A stretch of DNA of 64,000 nt. Origin: Azospirillum sp. 412522 (GTDB taxonomy: Bacteria; Pseudomonadota; Alphaproteobacteria; Azospirillales; Azospirillaceae). The notes under the pieces were generated by a model. It was not told the origin of the DNA. It did no database searches and was given only the letters and a program-made list of their open reading frames with translations. Position numbers and translations under genes: made by a program. Shown in pieces: positions 17,840-25,871 of the stretch (position 1 is its first letter; each line of letters begins with the position of its first letter). The stretch spans positions 1 to 64,000 of the forward strand of contig NZ_RWIJ01000022.1 of NCBI RefSeq assembly GCF_019805165.1, read 5' to 3'.

Positions 17840-18628
17840 TCAGTTGCTGAGGTTCGCCGCATCCTCACGGAAGGTGACGGAGGCGACCTCGGCGGCCAGG
17901 GGATGGCCGGGATAGGTGAAGCGGCGCAGCCACTCGGTGTCGCCGGACGCGCTCCAGAAGCGCAGCATCAGCCGGCCGGGCATGCGCGGTAGTTGCTCCG
18001 GCTTGCCGGACACCTGGTGCACCGGTTTGCCGTCGACGGTCCAGACGATGCCGTTGGGCTTCCAGTCGAAGCCGTAGCTGTGGAACCCCTTGGCGGCGTC
18101 GAAGCCCAGATCGACCACGATGTCGCGGTGCCCGGTGCCGTTGACGACGTAGCTGATCTCCAGCTTGCTGGTATCCTTGCCGGCGATGCCCATCGTGATC
18201 TCGTCCCACGGGTCGCCGAAGGGCGGGCCGGTGTAGTGGGAAACCGAGGTCATCACCCCGTCGGCCTTCACCGCCTTCAGCGAAACCGCGTAGGCGCCGT
18301 AGCCGTAGAAGCGGTGCGTCGAATATTCGCCGCAGGAATAGCGGTCGCTGCCGCTGATGCGGTCGCTCACCGACAAGGCGAGGTGGCCCTTCTCGGTGGT
18401 GACGTTGGCGCGGCTCCAGGTGCAGTTCATGTGCCCGCCGGACTTCCAGCCGTCCGACCGCTGCCAGCGCGCGGTGTCGAAGGCTCCGGATGTCTCGCTG
18501 AAGCTGCCGCCGATATGGCTGAACAGGGACTCCGCGAGCGCCGGCGCGCTCCCGGCCATGAGCGCGGCAAGCCCCGCACCCATCAAGGCCGTCCTGCGCC
18601 CGCGCTGTCCTAAGGCATCTCTCCGCAT
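17840..18628 (-). CDS. GH16-family exported protein with degenerate catalytic motif
   Basis: Secreted protein of 262 residues with a signal peptide to about residue 32 and a concanavalin-like GH16 fold (beta-glucanase/ExoK relatives). The GH16 active site normally reads EIDxE (nucleophile, assisting Asp, acid/base). Here it reads DEITMGIAGKD: E143 is kept, but the Asp is T145 and the acid/base Glu is G147. The flanking W141 and the later GFHSYGFDWKPNGIVWTVDG segment are family-typical. It may be a glucan-binding protein and not a hydrolase. It is convergent with livG and downstream of rodA. Confidence 0.75.
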   Translation of the reverse strand: MRRDALGQRGRRTALMGAGLAALMAGSAPALAESLFSHIGGSFSETSGAFDTARWQRSDGWKSGGHMNCTWSRANVTTEKGHLALSVSDRISGSDRYSCGEYSTHRFYGYGAYAVSLKAVKADGVMTSVSHYTGPPFGDPWDEITMGIAGKDTSKLEISYVVNGTGHRDIVVDLGFDAAKGFHSYGFDWKPNGIVWTVDGKPVHQVSGKPEQLPRMPGRLMLRFWSASGDTEWLRRFTYPGHPLAAEVASVTFREDAANLSN

Positions 18629-18783
18629 GGCCGTTCCTCCCGCTGCAACCGGGCCTACCCGCAAAATAGGTCGGCCTCCACCCCGATATCGCGGGAGCGG
18701 GACGGGACGGCAACGGCGCGGGCGGGGTGTGACAGGCGCGTGCCCGGCGTACCTCAACCGATAATCGAAACCAACGGGGGTGG

Positions 18784-19950
18784 TCAGACGTCCGTGACGC
18801 CGCTCTTGGGAATGCGCACGTCGCGGTGCACCGACATGCTCAGCAGCAGGCCGACGCCGATCATCAGCGTCATCATCGCCGACCCGCCGTAGGACACCAG
18901 CGGCAACGGGATGCCGACGACGGGGATCAGCCCCATCACCATCGCCACGTTGACGAAGACGTAGAGGAAGAACTGCGCCGTCATGCCGACCGCGACCAGC
19001 CGGCCGAACTGGCTGCGGCTGTTCAGCGCGATCACCCAGCCATAGATGAACAGCAGGACATAGAGCGCCAGCAGGATGGCGGCGCCGACCATGCCGAACT
19101 CCTCCGCCAGGACGACGAAGATGAAGTCGGTGTGCTTTTCCGGCAGGAACATCAGCTGGCTCTGCGAGCCGGACATGAAGCCTTTGCCGAACAGGCCGCC
19201 GGAGCCGAGCGCGATCTTCGATTGCAGGATGTTGTAGCCGGCGCCGAGCGGGTCGGTCTCCGGATCGAGGAAGGTGTAGACGCGCTGCTTCTGGTAGTCG
19301 TGCAGGAACTCCCAGGCGACGGGGATGGCGCTCAGGCCGCCGCCGATCACCAGCAGGAACTTCCAGACCCGGACGCCGGCGGCGAAGAAGATGGCGCCGC
19401 TCCCCATGATCAGCAGCAGCGATGTGCCGAGGTTCGGCTGCATCAGCACGAAGGCGACGGGCGTGAAGACCAGAAGCAGGGGCGGGATCAGCAGCAGCGG
19501 CCGGCCGATCTGGTCCAGCGTCACCCCGTGGAAATAGCGGGCGAGCGCCAGCGTCAGCGCCGGCTTCATCAGCTCCGACGGTTGCAGCTGGAAAAAGCCG
19601 AGGTCGATCCAGCGCTGGGCGCCCATGCCGATGCGGCCCATCAGCTCCACCGCGATCAGCAGGCAGAGCACGACGAAGAAGATGGCGTAGGCCGATTTCA
19701 TCAGGTGGCGGATGTCGACCAGGGCGATGCCCAGCATCAGGACCAGACCGGGAATGGCGCGGACCAGCTGAGGCTGCGCCCAGGGCTTCCAGTGGCCGCC
19801 GGCGGCCGAATAGAGCAGTCCGACGCCGACCCCGGTGATCGTGCAGATCAGCAGGACCAGCCCCCAGTTGATGAGCCTGAACTTGGTGCCGAGCGTCAGC
19901 TGGGACCGCTGCGGCTCCAGGCCGCCGGAGCCGAGATGTGAAAGAACCAC
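18784..19950 (-). CDS. rodA: RodA, rod-shape peptidoglycan glycosyltransferase
   Basis: SEDS-family membrane protein of 388 residues with about ten spans; it polymerises glycan strands for cell elongation with PBP2. Typical segments include 'LGFFQLQPSELMKPALTLALARYF', 'LMQPNLGTSLLL' and the late 'GIPLPLVSYGGSAMMT'. The start used is GTG at 19950. The usual neighbours mreBCD and pbp2 would lie upstream in many alphaproteobacteria, but here a diguanylate cyclase gene is upstream on the same strand, so rodA stands apart from mre. Confidence 0.93.
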   Translation of the reverse strand: MVLSHLGSGGLEPQRSQLTLGTKFRLINWGLVLLICTITGVGVGLLYSAAGGHWKPWAQPQLVRAIPGLVLMLGIALVDIRHLMKSAYAIFFVVLCLLIAVELMGRIGMGAQRWIDLGFFQLQPSELMKPALTLALARYFHGVTLDQIGRPLLLIPPLLLVFTPVAFVLMQPNLGTSLLLIMGSGAIFFAAGVRVWKFLLVIGGGLSAIPVAWEFLHDYQKQRVYTFLDPETDPLGAGYNILQSKIALGSGGLFGKGFMSGSQSQLMFLPEKHTDFIFVVLAEEFGMVGAAILLALYVLLFIYGWVIALNSRSQFGRLVAVGMTAQFFLYVFVNVAMVMGLIPVVGIPLPLVSYGGSAMMTLMIGVGLLLSMSVHRDVRIPKSGVTDV

Positions 19951-20139
19951 GACCTTGCGCCGATGTTGCCGGAAGGAACGGGGCCGGACCGGACCCGTCG
20001 GATCGGCCCCGGCAGATCGGCCGGAGTAAACCGGCCGGAGGGGGCCGGCGCGGATAATGCGGCAAGCGGCCCCGCCGGTAAAGGCAACCGTGTTGCGGCC
20101 GCTTTTTCTAACCGGTCCTCCTTGCCGACTCCGCGGCGG

Positions 20140-21336
20140 TCAGGCGGTCGCCGCTGTGGTGAATGTGGCGGCGGTGAAGAAGCGTACCTGATTGCGTCCG
20201 GCATTCTTCGCGCTGTAAAGCGCGGTGTCCGATTGGGCCATCAGGTCGGAAAATTCACTGTGTTCCCTGGTCAGGCTGACGCCGCCGATGCTGCAGGTCA
20301 CCGTCACGCCGCCTTCCGCGGCAAGTTGGGACAGTTGCCGTTCGATGGCGCAACGCAGGCGCTCGGCCAGCAGCCGGCCGGCCTCCACCCCGGTTTCGGG
20401 CAGCAGGATGGCGAATTCCTCCCCGCCGATCCTGCCCACGGCGTCCTCGCGCCGGATCTGCCCGGCGCAGCAGTCGACCACCGCCTGGATGACCCGGTCG
20501 CCGAACGGATGGCCGGCACGGTCGTTGATCGATTTGAACCGGTCGATGTCGAGGACCAGCACCGTAAGGTCCCGGTTATGGCGGCGGGCGCGGCGGAATT
20601 CGACCTCTCCCAACTCGAACAGGCGGCGGCGGTTCAGGGCGCCGGTCAGCCCGTCTGTATGGGCAAGCTTCGCAAGTTCGCGGTTGAACTCGTCGCTGGC
20701 CATCAGGACATAGTTGAGGGCGCCGACGACCGTGCCCAGAAGCGACAGCAGGAAGGTGGCCCGCTCCACCCGGTCGTCCAGCATGGAATAGCCGACCGGC
20801 GCATCCTCCTGGGCCATCCCCGCGGACATGCGGATCAGATAGACCAGGGCGAGGGTGGCGCACAGCAGCCCGGTGACATAGTGGGGGATGCCGCGCCCTT
20901 CGTAACGGACCAGCACCTCGAAGGCGATGACCAGCAGTATCGCGGATGTCGCGAAGCTGGTCAGGATGCGGACCCAGCCCATGCCGCCGCCGGCCAGCAA
21001 GAGAAGGAGGCAGGACAGCCCCACCGCCACCCCGACCGCCACCGGCACGAAAGGCGATACCGGCCGGTTCTGGAGATGCCGGACACTGGTGTAGTTCATC
21101 GACAATCCAGCGAGTCCCACCCCATTGGCGAGCGGAATCAAGAGTTCCGGCGCCTGACCGGCGCGCAGCCCGGCGACGAGGAAGGCGGAACCCAGCAGGA
21201 ATTTCCCGTAAGAATAGGCGCGCAGGGAACCGCGGATGTGACGGGGGTAACGGCCGGATGCAACGGCGATCGACAGCCCGACGGCAAAGCCTATGACGGT
21301 GATGACCTGCGCGATGAAGGTCGTCTCGAAATCCAT
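20140..21336 (-). CDS. Membrane-bound GGDEF diguanylate cyclase
   Basis: Protein of 398 residues. The first 220 or so are hydrophobic with six to seven spans, a MASE-like sensor region. A GGDEF domain follows, with the active loop as GGEEF, an accepted active variant. An RRED sequence five residues before it fits the RxxD inhibitory site, so product feedback is likely. It makes cyclic di-GMP and so affects motility or biofilm. The ATG at 21336 was chosen; a GTG at 21351 would add 5 residues. It is separated by 190 bases from rodA. Confidence 0.88.
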   Translation of the reverse strand: MDFETTFIAQVITVIGFAVGLSIAVASGRYPRHIRGSLRAYSYGKFLLGSAFLVAGLRAGQAPELLIPLANGVGLAGLSMNYTSVRHLQNRPVSPFVPVAVGVAVGLSCLLLLLAGGGMGWVRILTSFATSAILLVIAFEVLVRYEGRGIPHYVTGLLCATLALVYLIRMSAGMAQEDAPVGYSMLDDRVERATFLLSLLGTVVGALNYVLMASDEFNRELAKLAHTDGLTGALNRRRLFELGEVEFRRARRHNRDLTVLVLDIDRFKSINDRAGHPFGDRVIQAVVDCCAGQIRREDAVGRIGGEEFAILLPETGVEAGRLLAERLRCAIERQLSQLAAEGGVTVTCSIGGVSLTREHSEFSDLMAQSDTALYSAKNAGRNQVRFFTAATFTTAATA

Positions 21337-21513
21337 CCGCAAACCCGCCACGCACCGTTACGCCGGTATGTCATGGCCACGCTATACGAAGCCTTTGCCG
21401 GTGACAAGCCGGAGGGGCGAGGTTTGCGTCAGGCTTTCCGGTTATTGCATCTCGATTTCCGCTGAGGACAATTTCGCGGCGGTGGCCTTCGTTCGAATCT
21501 TGCCGCGCACCGT

Positions 21514-22146
21514 TTATCGGGGCTTTTCAGGTGCATAGCCCTTGACGAACAGATCGACGGCGGCATCGACGAATCGCTCCAAATCCTCATCGCTCGGGCG
21601 TTCGCTCAGGCACAGAAGCATCTTCATGTGCAGGTTGGCCTTCAGCAGCCCGAAATACTGGTGGGTGGCGAGGTCGCAGTCCGTGATCGCCAGCTCTCCC
21701 TTGGCGGCCAACCGGGCCATGAACTGCCTGCCGCGCTCGAAGGTCTCGGCCGGGCCGCTCTCGTAGAAGGCCTGGGCGAGCTGGGGCTGGCGCAGTACCT
21801 CGCCCAGAACCATGCGGTAGAGACCCAGCGCCTTCGCCGAGGCGATGAAGCGGACGAAGGTGCGGCCGATCAGACGCAGACCGTCCGCCGCCGGCAGCTC
21901 CATCGCCTCGTCCCAGACGCTGCTCATGACGGAGTTCGCGCATTCGCAGGCGACCATCGCCCGAAACAGTTCCTCCTTGCTGCCGAAATGGGCGTACAGC
22001 GTCGCCTTGGACACGTTTGCCTTCTTGGCGACCGCATCCATGCTGACGGCGCTGTAGCCGTGCTCCAGAAACAGGGTGCCGGCGGCGTCCATGATCTGGG
22101 CCGGCTTCGATCCCGCTTCGGGAGTGGGGGCAACCAATGTGGTCAT
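21514..22146 (-). CDS. TetR/AcrR-family repressor of the adjacent efflux genes
   Basis: DNA-binding regulator of 210 residues. The N-terminal helix-turn-helix reads 'FLEHGYSAVSMDAVAKKANVSKATLYAHFGSKEELF' in family style (residues about 25-60), followed by an AefR-like C-terminal ligand domain. It diverges from an EmrA/EmrB-like pair, and two 19-base palindromes lie between them (22227-22245 and 22290-22308). It probably represses the pump and possibly itself, released by a toxic compound. The ATG at 22146 follows AAGGCGAGG; the longer open frame would run through the operators. Confidence 0.88.
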   Translation of the reverse strand: MTTLVAPTPEAGSKPAQIMDAAGTLFLEHGYSAVSMDAVAKKANVSKATLYAHFGSKEELFRAMVACECANSVMSSVWDEAMELPAADGLRLIGRTFVRFIASAKALGLYRMVLGEVLRQPQLAQAFYESGPAETFERGRQFMARLAAKGELAITDCDLATHQYFGLLKANLHMKMLLCLSERPSDEDLERFVDAAVDLFVKGYAPEKPR

Positions 22147-22226
22147 GCGCGCCTCGCCTTGGTCCAAGTTCCTGGCCCCTACCGCGTTCCGCATCGCCCG
22201 ACAAGCCCCCTGACACCAATTGCCAA

Positions 22227-22245
22227 AAACTAAACCGTTCAGTTC
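22227..22245. promoter_or_regulatory. Probable TetR operator 1 (imperfect copy)
   Basis: The 19 bases AAACTAAACCGTTCAGTTC are an imperfect copy of the perfect palindrome at 22290. A TTGACA hexamer, a possible -35 for the efflux genes, starts 5 bases later at 22250. The position lies between the regulator and the efflux operon. Confidence 0.6.
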
Positions 22246-22289
22246 GGTCTTGACAAGAGATAGGCCGTCCGCCATCTTCCGGCAAGACT

Positions 22290-22308
22290 AAACTGAACGG
22301 TTCAGTTT
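22290..22308. promoter_or_regulatory. Probable TetR operator 2 (perfect palindrome)
   Basis: AAACTGAACGGTTCAGTTT is a perfect 9-1-9 palindrome. It lies 63 bases from operator 1, centre to centre (six helical turns). The form ACTGAACNGTTCAGT resembles known operators of AcrR/NalC-like regulators. Binding here would block the efflux promoter. Confidence 0.7.
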
Positions 22309-22382
22309 CTTTTCCGTGACGGCACCGGCAAGAGCGATCGGCGGAATGCGAACGGGACCGCGGTGGATTGGGGATAGAGACC

Positions 22383-23492
22383 ATGGCGAATGGCGTGCGG
22401 AAGATCGTGCTGTCGGGCGTTGCGCTGGCTGTGCTGGCTGGTGGCGCCGTCGCCGGCGAGCATTGGTGGACGGAAGGCCGGTTCATGGAATCGACCGACA
22501 ATGCCTATGTGCAGAGCGACATCACCGTCGTCAGCCCGAAGATTTCCGCCTATGTCCGCGACGTCAAGGTCGCGGAAAACCAGCTGGTGCGGACGGGCGA
22601 CGTGCTGGCGATCCTGGACGACCAGGACTTCCGCGCCAAGGTGGCCGAGGCCGAGGCCGCGGTGACCGCGCAGAAGGCGGCGCTCGGCACGCTGGACAGC
22701 AAGCTGGAGCTTCAGCGCACGGTGATCGACCAGGCGGCGGCCACGCTCGCGAGCGCCGAGGCCGAGCAGCGCCGTGCGCAGCAGGACTATGAGCGCAACC
22801 GGTCGCTGGCCAACGACAGCTGGACCAGCCGCCAGAAGCTGGAAACCGCCGACGCCGACCTGCGCAAGGCGGTGGCCCAGGTGGCGAAGTCGCGGGCGGC
22901 GCTGGCGTCGGAGAACGAGCAGATCAACGTCCTGCGCGCCACCCGGACCGAGACGGAGGCCCATCTGGCCCAGTCGCAGGCGACGCTGCAGACCGCCCGC
23001 AACGATCTGGACAACACCGTTGTCCGTGCGCCGGTCGATGGCGTGATCGGCAACCGCGGCGTCCAGGTCGGGCAATATGCCCGGCCGGGCGTGCAGCTGC
23101 TGTCGCTGGTGCCGCTGCCCGACGTCTATGTGGTCGCCAACTTCAAGGAGACCCAGCTGTCGCGCATGCGCCCCGGCCAGCATGTCAGCGTATCCGTCGA
23201 CGCCTTCCCGGACCTCCATCTGACGGGCACGGTGGAGAGCTTCGCCCCGGCGTCCGGGTCCAAGTTCTCGCTGCTGCCGCCGGAGAACGCGACCGGCAAC
23301 TTCACCAAGATCGTCCAGCGGGTGCCGGTGCGGATCGCGCTGCCGCGTGACAACGCGCTGGCCGGCCTGCTGCGCCCCGGGTTGTCGGTGGTGGCGGAGG
23401 TCGACACCCGTGGCGCCGATACCCAGCCGCATGTGGTCAGCGGTGGCGTCTTCGGCGCGCTGACCGACAAGCAGGCGGTGGCCGCCAAGTAA
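22383..23492 (+). CDS. HlyD-family periplasmic adaptor of an EmrAB-like efflux pump
   Basis: Membrane fusion protein of 369 residues: a short N-terminal anchor (about 8-28), a barrel-sandwich half starting 'STDNAYVQSDITVVSPKISAYV', a long coiled-coil hairpin (about 95-205), then the second half with 'TVVRAPVDGVIGNRGVQVGQYA'. It links the inner-membrane transporter encoded downstream to an outer-membrane channel that is not in the window. The ATG at 22383 is used; the ribosome site is weak. The divergent TetR gene and its operators indicate induced expression. Confidence 0.9.
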   Translation: MANGVRKIVLSGVALAVLAGGAVAGEHWWTEGRFMESTDNAYVQSDITVVSPKISAYVRDVKVAENQLVRTGDVLAILDDQDFRAKVAEAEAAVTAQKAALGTLDSKLELQRTVIDQAAATLASAEAEQRRAQQDYERNRSLANDSWTSRQKLETADADLRKAVAQVAKSRAALASENEQINVLRATRTETEAHLAQSQATLQTARNDLDNTVVRAPVDGVIGNRGVQVGQYARPGVQLLSLVPLPDVYVVANFKETQLSRMRPGQHVSVSVDAFPDLHLTGTVESFAPASGSKFSLLPPENATGNFTKIVQRVPVRIALPRDNALAGLLRPGLSVVAEVDTRGADTQPHVVSGGVFGALTDKQAVAAK

Positions 23493-23509
23493 GCGGCCAC
23501 GGCTCTGGC

Positions 23510-23548
23510 GGGGACGCCGCTCCTCCTCCCCTTCGGAGTGGCGTCCCC
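23510..23548 (+). terminator. Hairpin between the adaptor and transporter genes
   Basis: A 14-bp stem with one G-U pair (arms 23510-23523 and 23535-23548) lies in the 156-base gap between the two efflux genes. With only GTCTTC after it, it is more likely a partial terminator or an mRNA-stability element that tunes adaptor to pump ratio. Confidence 0.5.
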
Positions 23549-23648
23549 GTCTTCGATCAATGCATCCAGGCAGCATATCGGCCGGCGTCACCTCTGGGGC
23601 CACCCCCGGGGCGGCAGTCGTTCGGCCGCGACGGAAGGCAGCGGTTCC

Positions 23649-25202
23649 ATGGCGACACCGGCCCAGGGCATGCGCCCGCTCACTCCCCGCGACATCGCCG
23701 GCTTCTTCGCGATGGTCGTCGGCATGTTCATGGCGATCCTGGACATCCAGATCGTCTCCAGCTCGCTGTCGGAAATCCAGGCGGGCCTCGCGGCCAGCGC
23801 CGACGAGATCTCGTGGGTGCAGACCTCCTACCTGATCGCGGAGGTCGTGATGATCCCGCTGTCGGGGATCCTGTCGCGCATCCTGTCGACCCGCATTCTG
23901 TTCACCGTGGCCGCCGCCGGCTTCACCCTGACCAGCGTCGCCTGCGCCTTCGCCGGCGGCATCGAATCGATGATCGTCTGGCGCGCGCTGCAGGGCTTCA
24001 TCGGCGGCGCCATGATCCCGACCGTCTTCGCCACCAGCTTCATGATCTTTCCGCCGGAAAAGCGGGCGGGCGTGACGGTGATGATGGGGCTGGTCGCCAC
24101 CATGGCGCCGACCATCGGCCCGACGCTGGGCGGCTACCTGACCCAGCACCTGTCCTGGCACTGGCTGTTCCTGGCCAACGTCATCCCCGGCATCCTGGTG
24201 ACCTCGCTGGTCTGGTTCCTGGTCGATGTCGACCGGCCGAACCCGGAGCTGCGCAAGGGCTTCGACTTCCTGGGGCTGGCGCTGATGGCCGCCTTCCTGG
24301 GCAGTCTGGAATATGTGGTGGAGGAGGGGCCGCGGAACGACTGGTTCGACGACGAAGCGATCTCCATGCTGGCGGTGGTCGCCGCCGTTTCCGCCGTCGG
24401 CTTCTTCTGGCGGGTGCTGTCCTACCGCAATCCCATCGTGGAGCTGCGCGCCTTCGCCGACCGCAACTTCGCCATCGGGTCGCTCTACAGCTTCATCCTC
24501 GGCATCGGCCTCTACGGCTCGGTCTATCTGCAGCCGCTGTTCCTGGCCCGCGTGCGCGGCTTCAACAGCCTGCAGATCGGCGAGATCATGTTCGTGACCG
24601 GTGCCTTCCAGTTCATGTCGGCCCCCATCGCCGGCGCATTGTCGAAGCGGATGGATCTCCGCGCCATGCTGGCGCTGGGGCTGATCCTGTTCGGCACCGG
24701 CGTCTGGCTGAACAGCCATTTCACCGCCGACACCGGCTTCTGGGAGCTGTTCCTGCCGCAGGCGGTGCGCGGCCTGTCGCTGATGCTGTGCTTCATCCCG
24801 ATCAACAGCGTGGCGCTCGGCACCCTGCCGCCGGACAAGCTGAAGAACGCGTCCGGCCTCTACAACCTGATGCGCAACCTGGGCGGTGCCATCGGTCTTG
24901 CGGCGATCAACACGGTGCTGACCGACCGCAATGCCCTGCACCTGAACCGGCTCGGCGACAACGTGAACCTCGCCCGTCCGGAGGTGCAGCAGATGGTCGA
25001 CAACCTCAGCCAGCGCTTCGACGGGCTGGTGGCCGACCCGACCGCCGCCGCGATGGCGCGGCTGGTCGGGCTGGTCCAGCGCGAGGCGCTGATCCTGACC
25101 TTCAACGACGCCATGCTGCTGATGTCGGCGGTGTTCTTCGGCGCGCTTCTGTTCATGCCGCTGGTGCGACGGCCGGGCGGTCCGGTCAAGGCGGATCACT
25201 GA
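23649..25202 (+). CDS. EmrB/QacA-type MFS drug efflux transporter (DHA2 family)
   Basis: Proton-driven exporter of 517 residues with about 14 membrane spans. The first spans carry 'MFMAILDIQIVSSSLSEI', the DHA2 equivalent of motif D1, and the motif C region 'TMAPTIGPTLGGYLTQHLSWHWLF' is clear. It works with the HlyD adaptor encoded upstream under the TetR regulator. The ATG at 23649 was chosen because the preceding codons do not resemble the family; the longer frame from 23538 is weaker. Confidence 0.92.
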   Translation: MATPAQGMRPLTPRDIAGFFAMVVGMFMAILDIQIVSSSLSEIQAGLAASADEISWVQTSYLIAEVVMIPLSGILSRILSTRILFTVAAAGFTLTSVACAFAGGIESMIVWRALQGFIGGAMIPTVFATSFMIFPPEKRAGVTVMMGLVATMAPTIGPTLGGYLTQHLSWHWLFLANVIPGILVTSLVWFLVDVDRPNPELRKGFDFLGLALMAAFLGSLEYVVEEGPRNDWFDDEAISMLAVVAAVSAVGFFWRVLSYRNPIVELRAFADRNFAIGSLYSFILGIGLYGSVYLQPLFLARVRGFNSLQIGEIMFVTGAFQFMSAPIAGALSKRMDLRAMLALGLILFGTGVWLNSHFTADTGFWELFLPQAVRGLSLMLCFIPINSVALGTLPPDKLKNASGLYNLMRNLGGAIGLAAINTVLTDRNALHLNRLGDNVNLARPEVQQMVDNLSQRFDGLVADPTAAAMARLVGLVQREALILTFNDAMLLMSAVFFGALLFMPLVRRPGGPVKADH

Positions 25203-25311
25203 CGAGCTTCCTGGCGAAGGATTTCCCGGCGAGCGGGATAGGTTGCCGCCCGTGGGTTGTGCTATAGCTTGACGAAGCGTCCGAACGCCTGTCCGAACCC
25301 TGCCGAGTCCC

Positions 25312-25839
25312 ATGAGCAAGCGTCAATACACCCGAACCGAGGTCAAGGAACTTCTGGGTGCACTGGAGCGCCAGTGCCGCGAAGCGTCGAAGCTGGCCCA
25401 GCTGGCCGAGCATGAGGCCAGCAAGCACAGCTTCGGCGCCTACCGCGATTTCCGCGACAAGGTGGGCGAGTTCCAGGCGCTGGTCATCCTGATCGAGCAG
25501 CGCCTGCGCAATCTGGTCGATGCGCGTTCCGACGACCTGCGCGACCAGTTCGAGAAGCTGGACATGGTGATGCTGGCCCTGCTGGTGCGGGCCAGCATGC
25601 GCTTCTTCTTCGTGCTGTCGGCCAATCCGATCCTGCCGATGGGCGCGCGCGAGATCTTCGTCGCGGAGCTGCGCAGCCTGCATGATGCCGCGGAAAAGCT
25701 GAAACGGCCCAATTATGTCGGCAAGCTCGGTCCGGAATTGGACCGCGACCTGGAGACGGCGTCGCTGATCCTGGAAGAGATCATCGACAAGGCGCCGAGC
25801 CTGCTGAACTTCCGCGGGGCGCCGGTCAGCGGGGATTAG
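25312..25839 (+). CDS. Hypothetical helical protein
   Basis: A 175-residue soluble protein I do not recognise. It is predicted almost wholly alpha-helical and charged, with long amphipathic stretches around 10-90 and 115-160 and no signal peptide, cysteine cluster or catalytic motif. A short 'FFFVLSANPILPMGAREIF' segment in the middle is the only hydrophobic part. Codon use is as in neighbouring genes and the ATG at 25312 is well placed. It stands alone between the efflux operon and a convergent hydrolase gene. Confidence 0.65.
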   Translation: MSKRQYTRTEVKELLGALERQCREASKLAQLAEHEASKHSFGAYRDFRDKVGEFQALVILIEQRLRNLVDARSDDLRDQFEKLDMVMLALLVRASMRFFFVLSANPILPMGAREIFVAELRSLHDAAEKLKRPNYVGKLGPELDRDLETASLILEEIIDKAPSLLNFRGAPVSGD

Positions 25840-25858
25840 GGCGTCGGTTTCGACGCCC
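25839..25858. terminator. Small hairpin between convergent genes
   Basis: An 8-bp stem, GGGCGTCG with CGACGCCC, closes a GTTT loop directly at the stop codon of the hypothetical gene and 14 bases before the end of the convergent hydrolase gene. It may serve as a shared terminator; no T run follows. Confidence 0.35.
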
Positions 25859-25871
25859 CGATCCCTGATAC

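Noticed and set aside
22302-25319. 1,005-codon minus-strand open frame
   Set aside because: It is fully antisense to the HlyD adaptor and MFS transporter genes, which have clear family motifs; the translation is Arg/His/Gln-rich.
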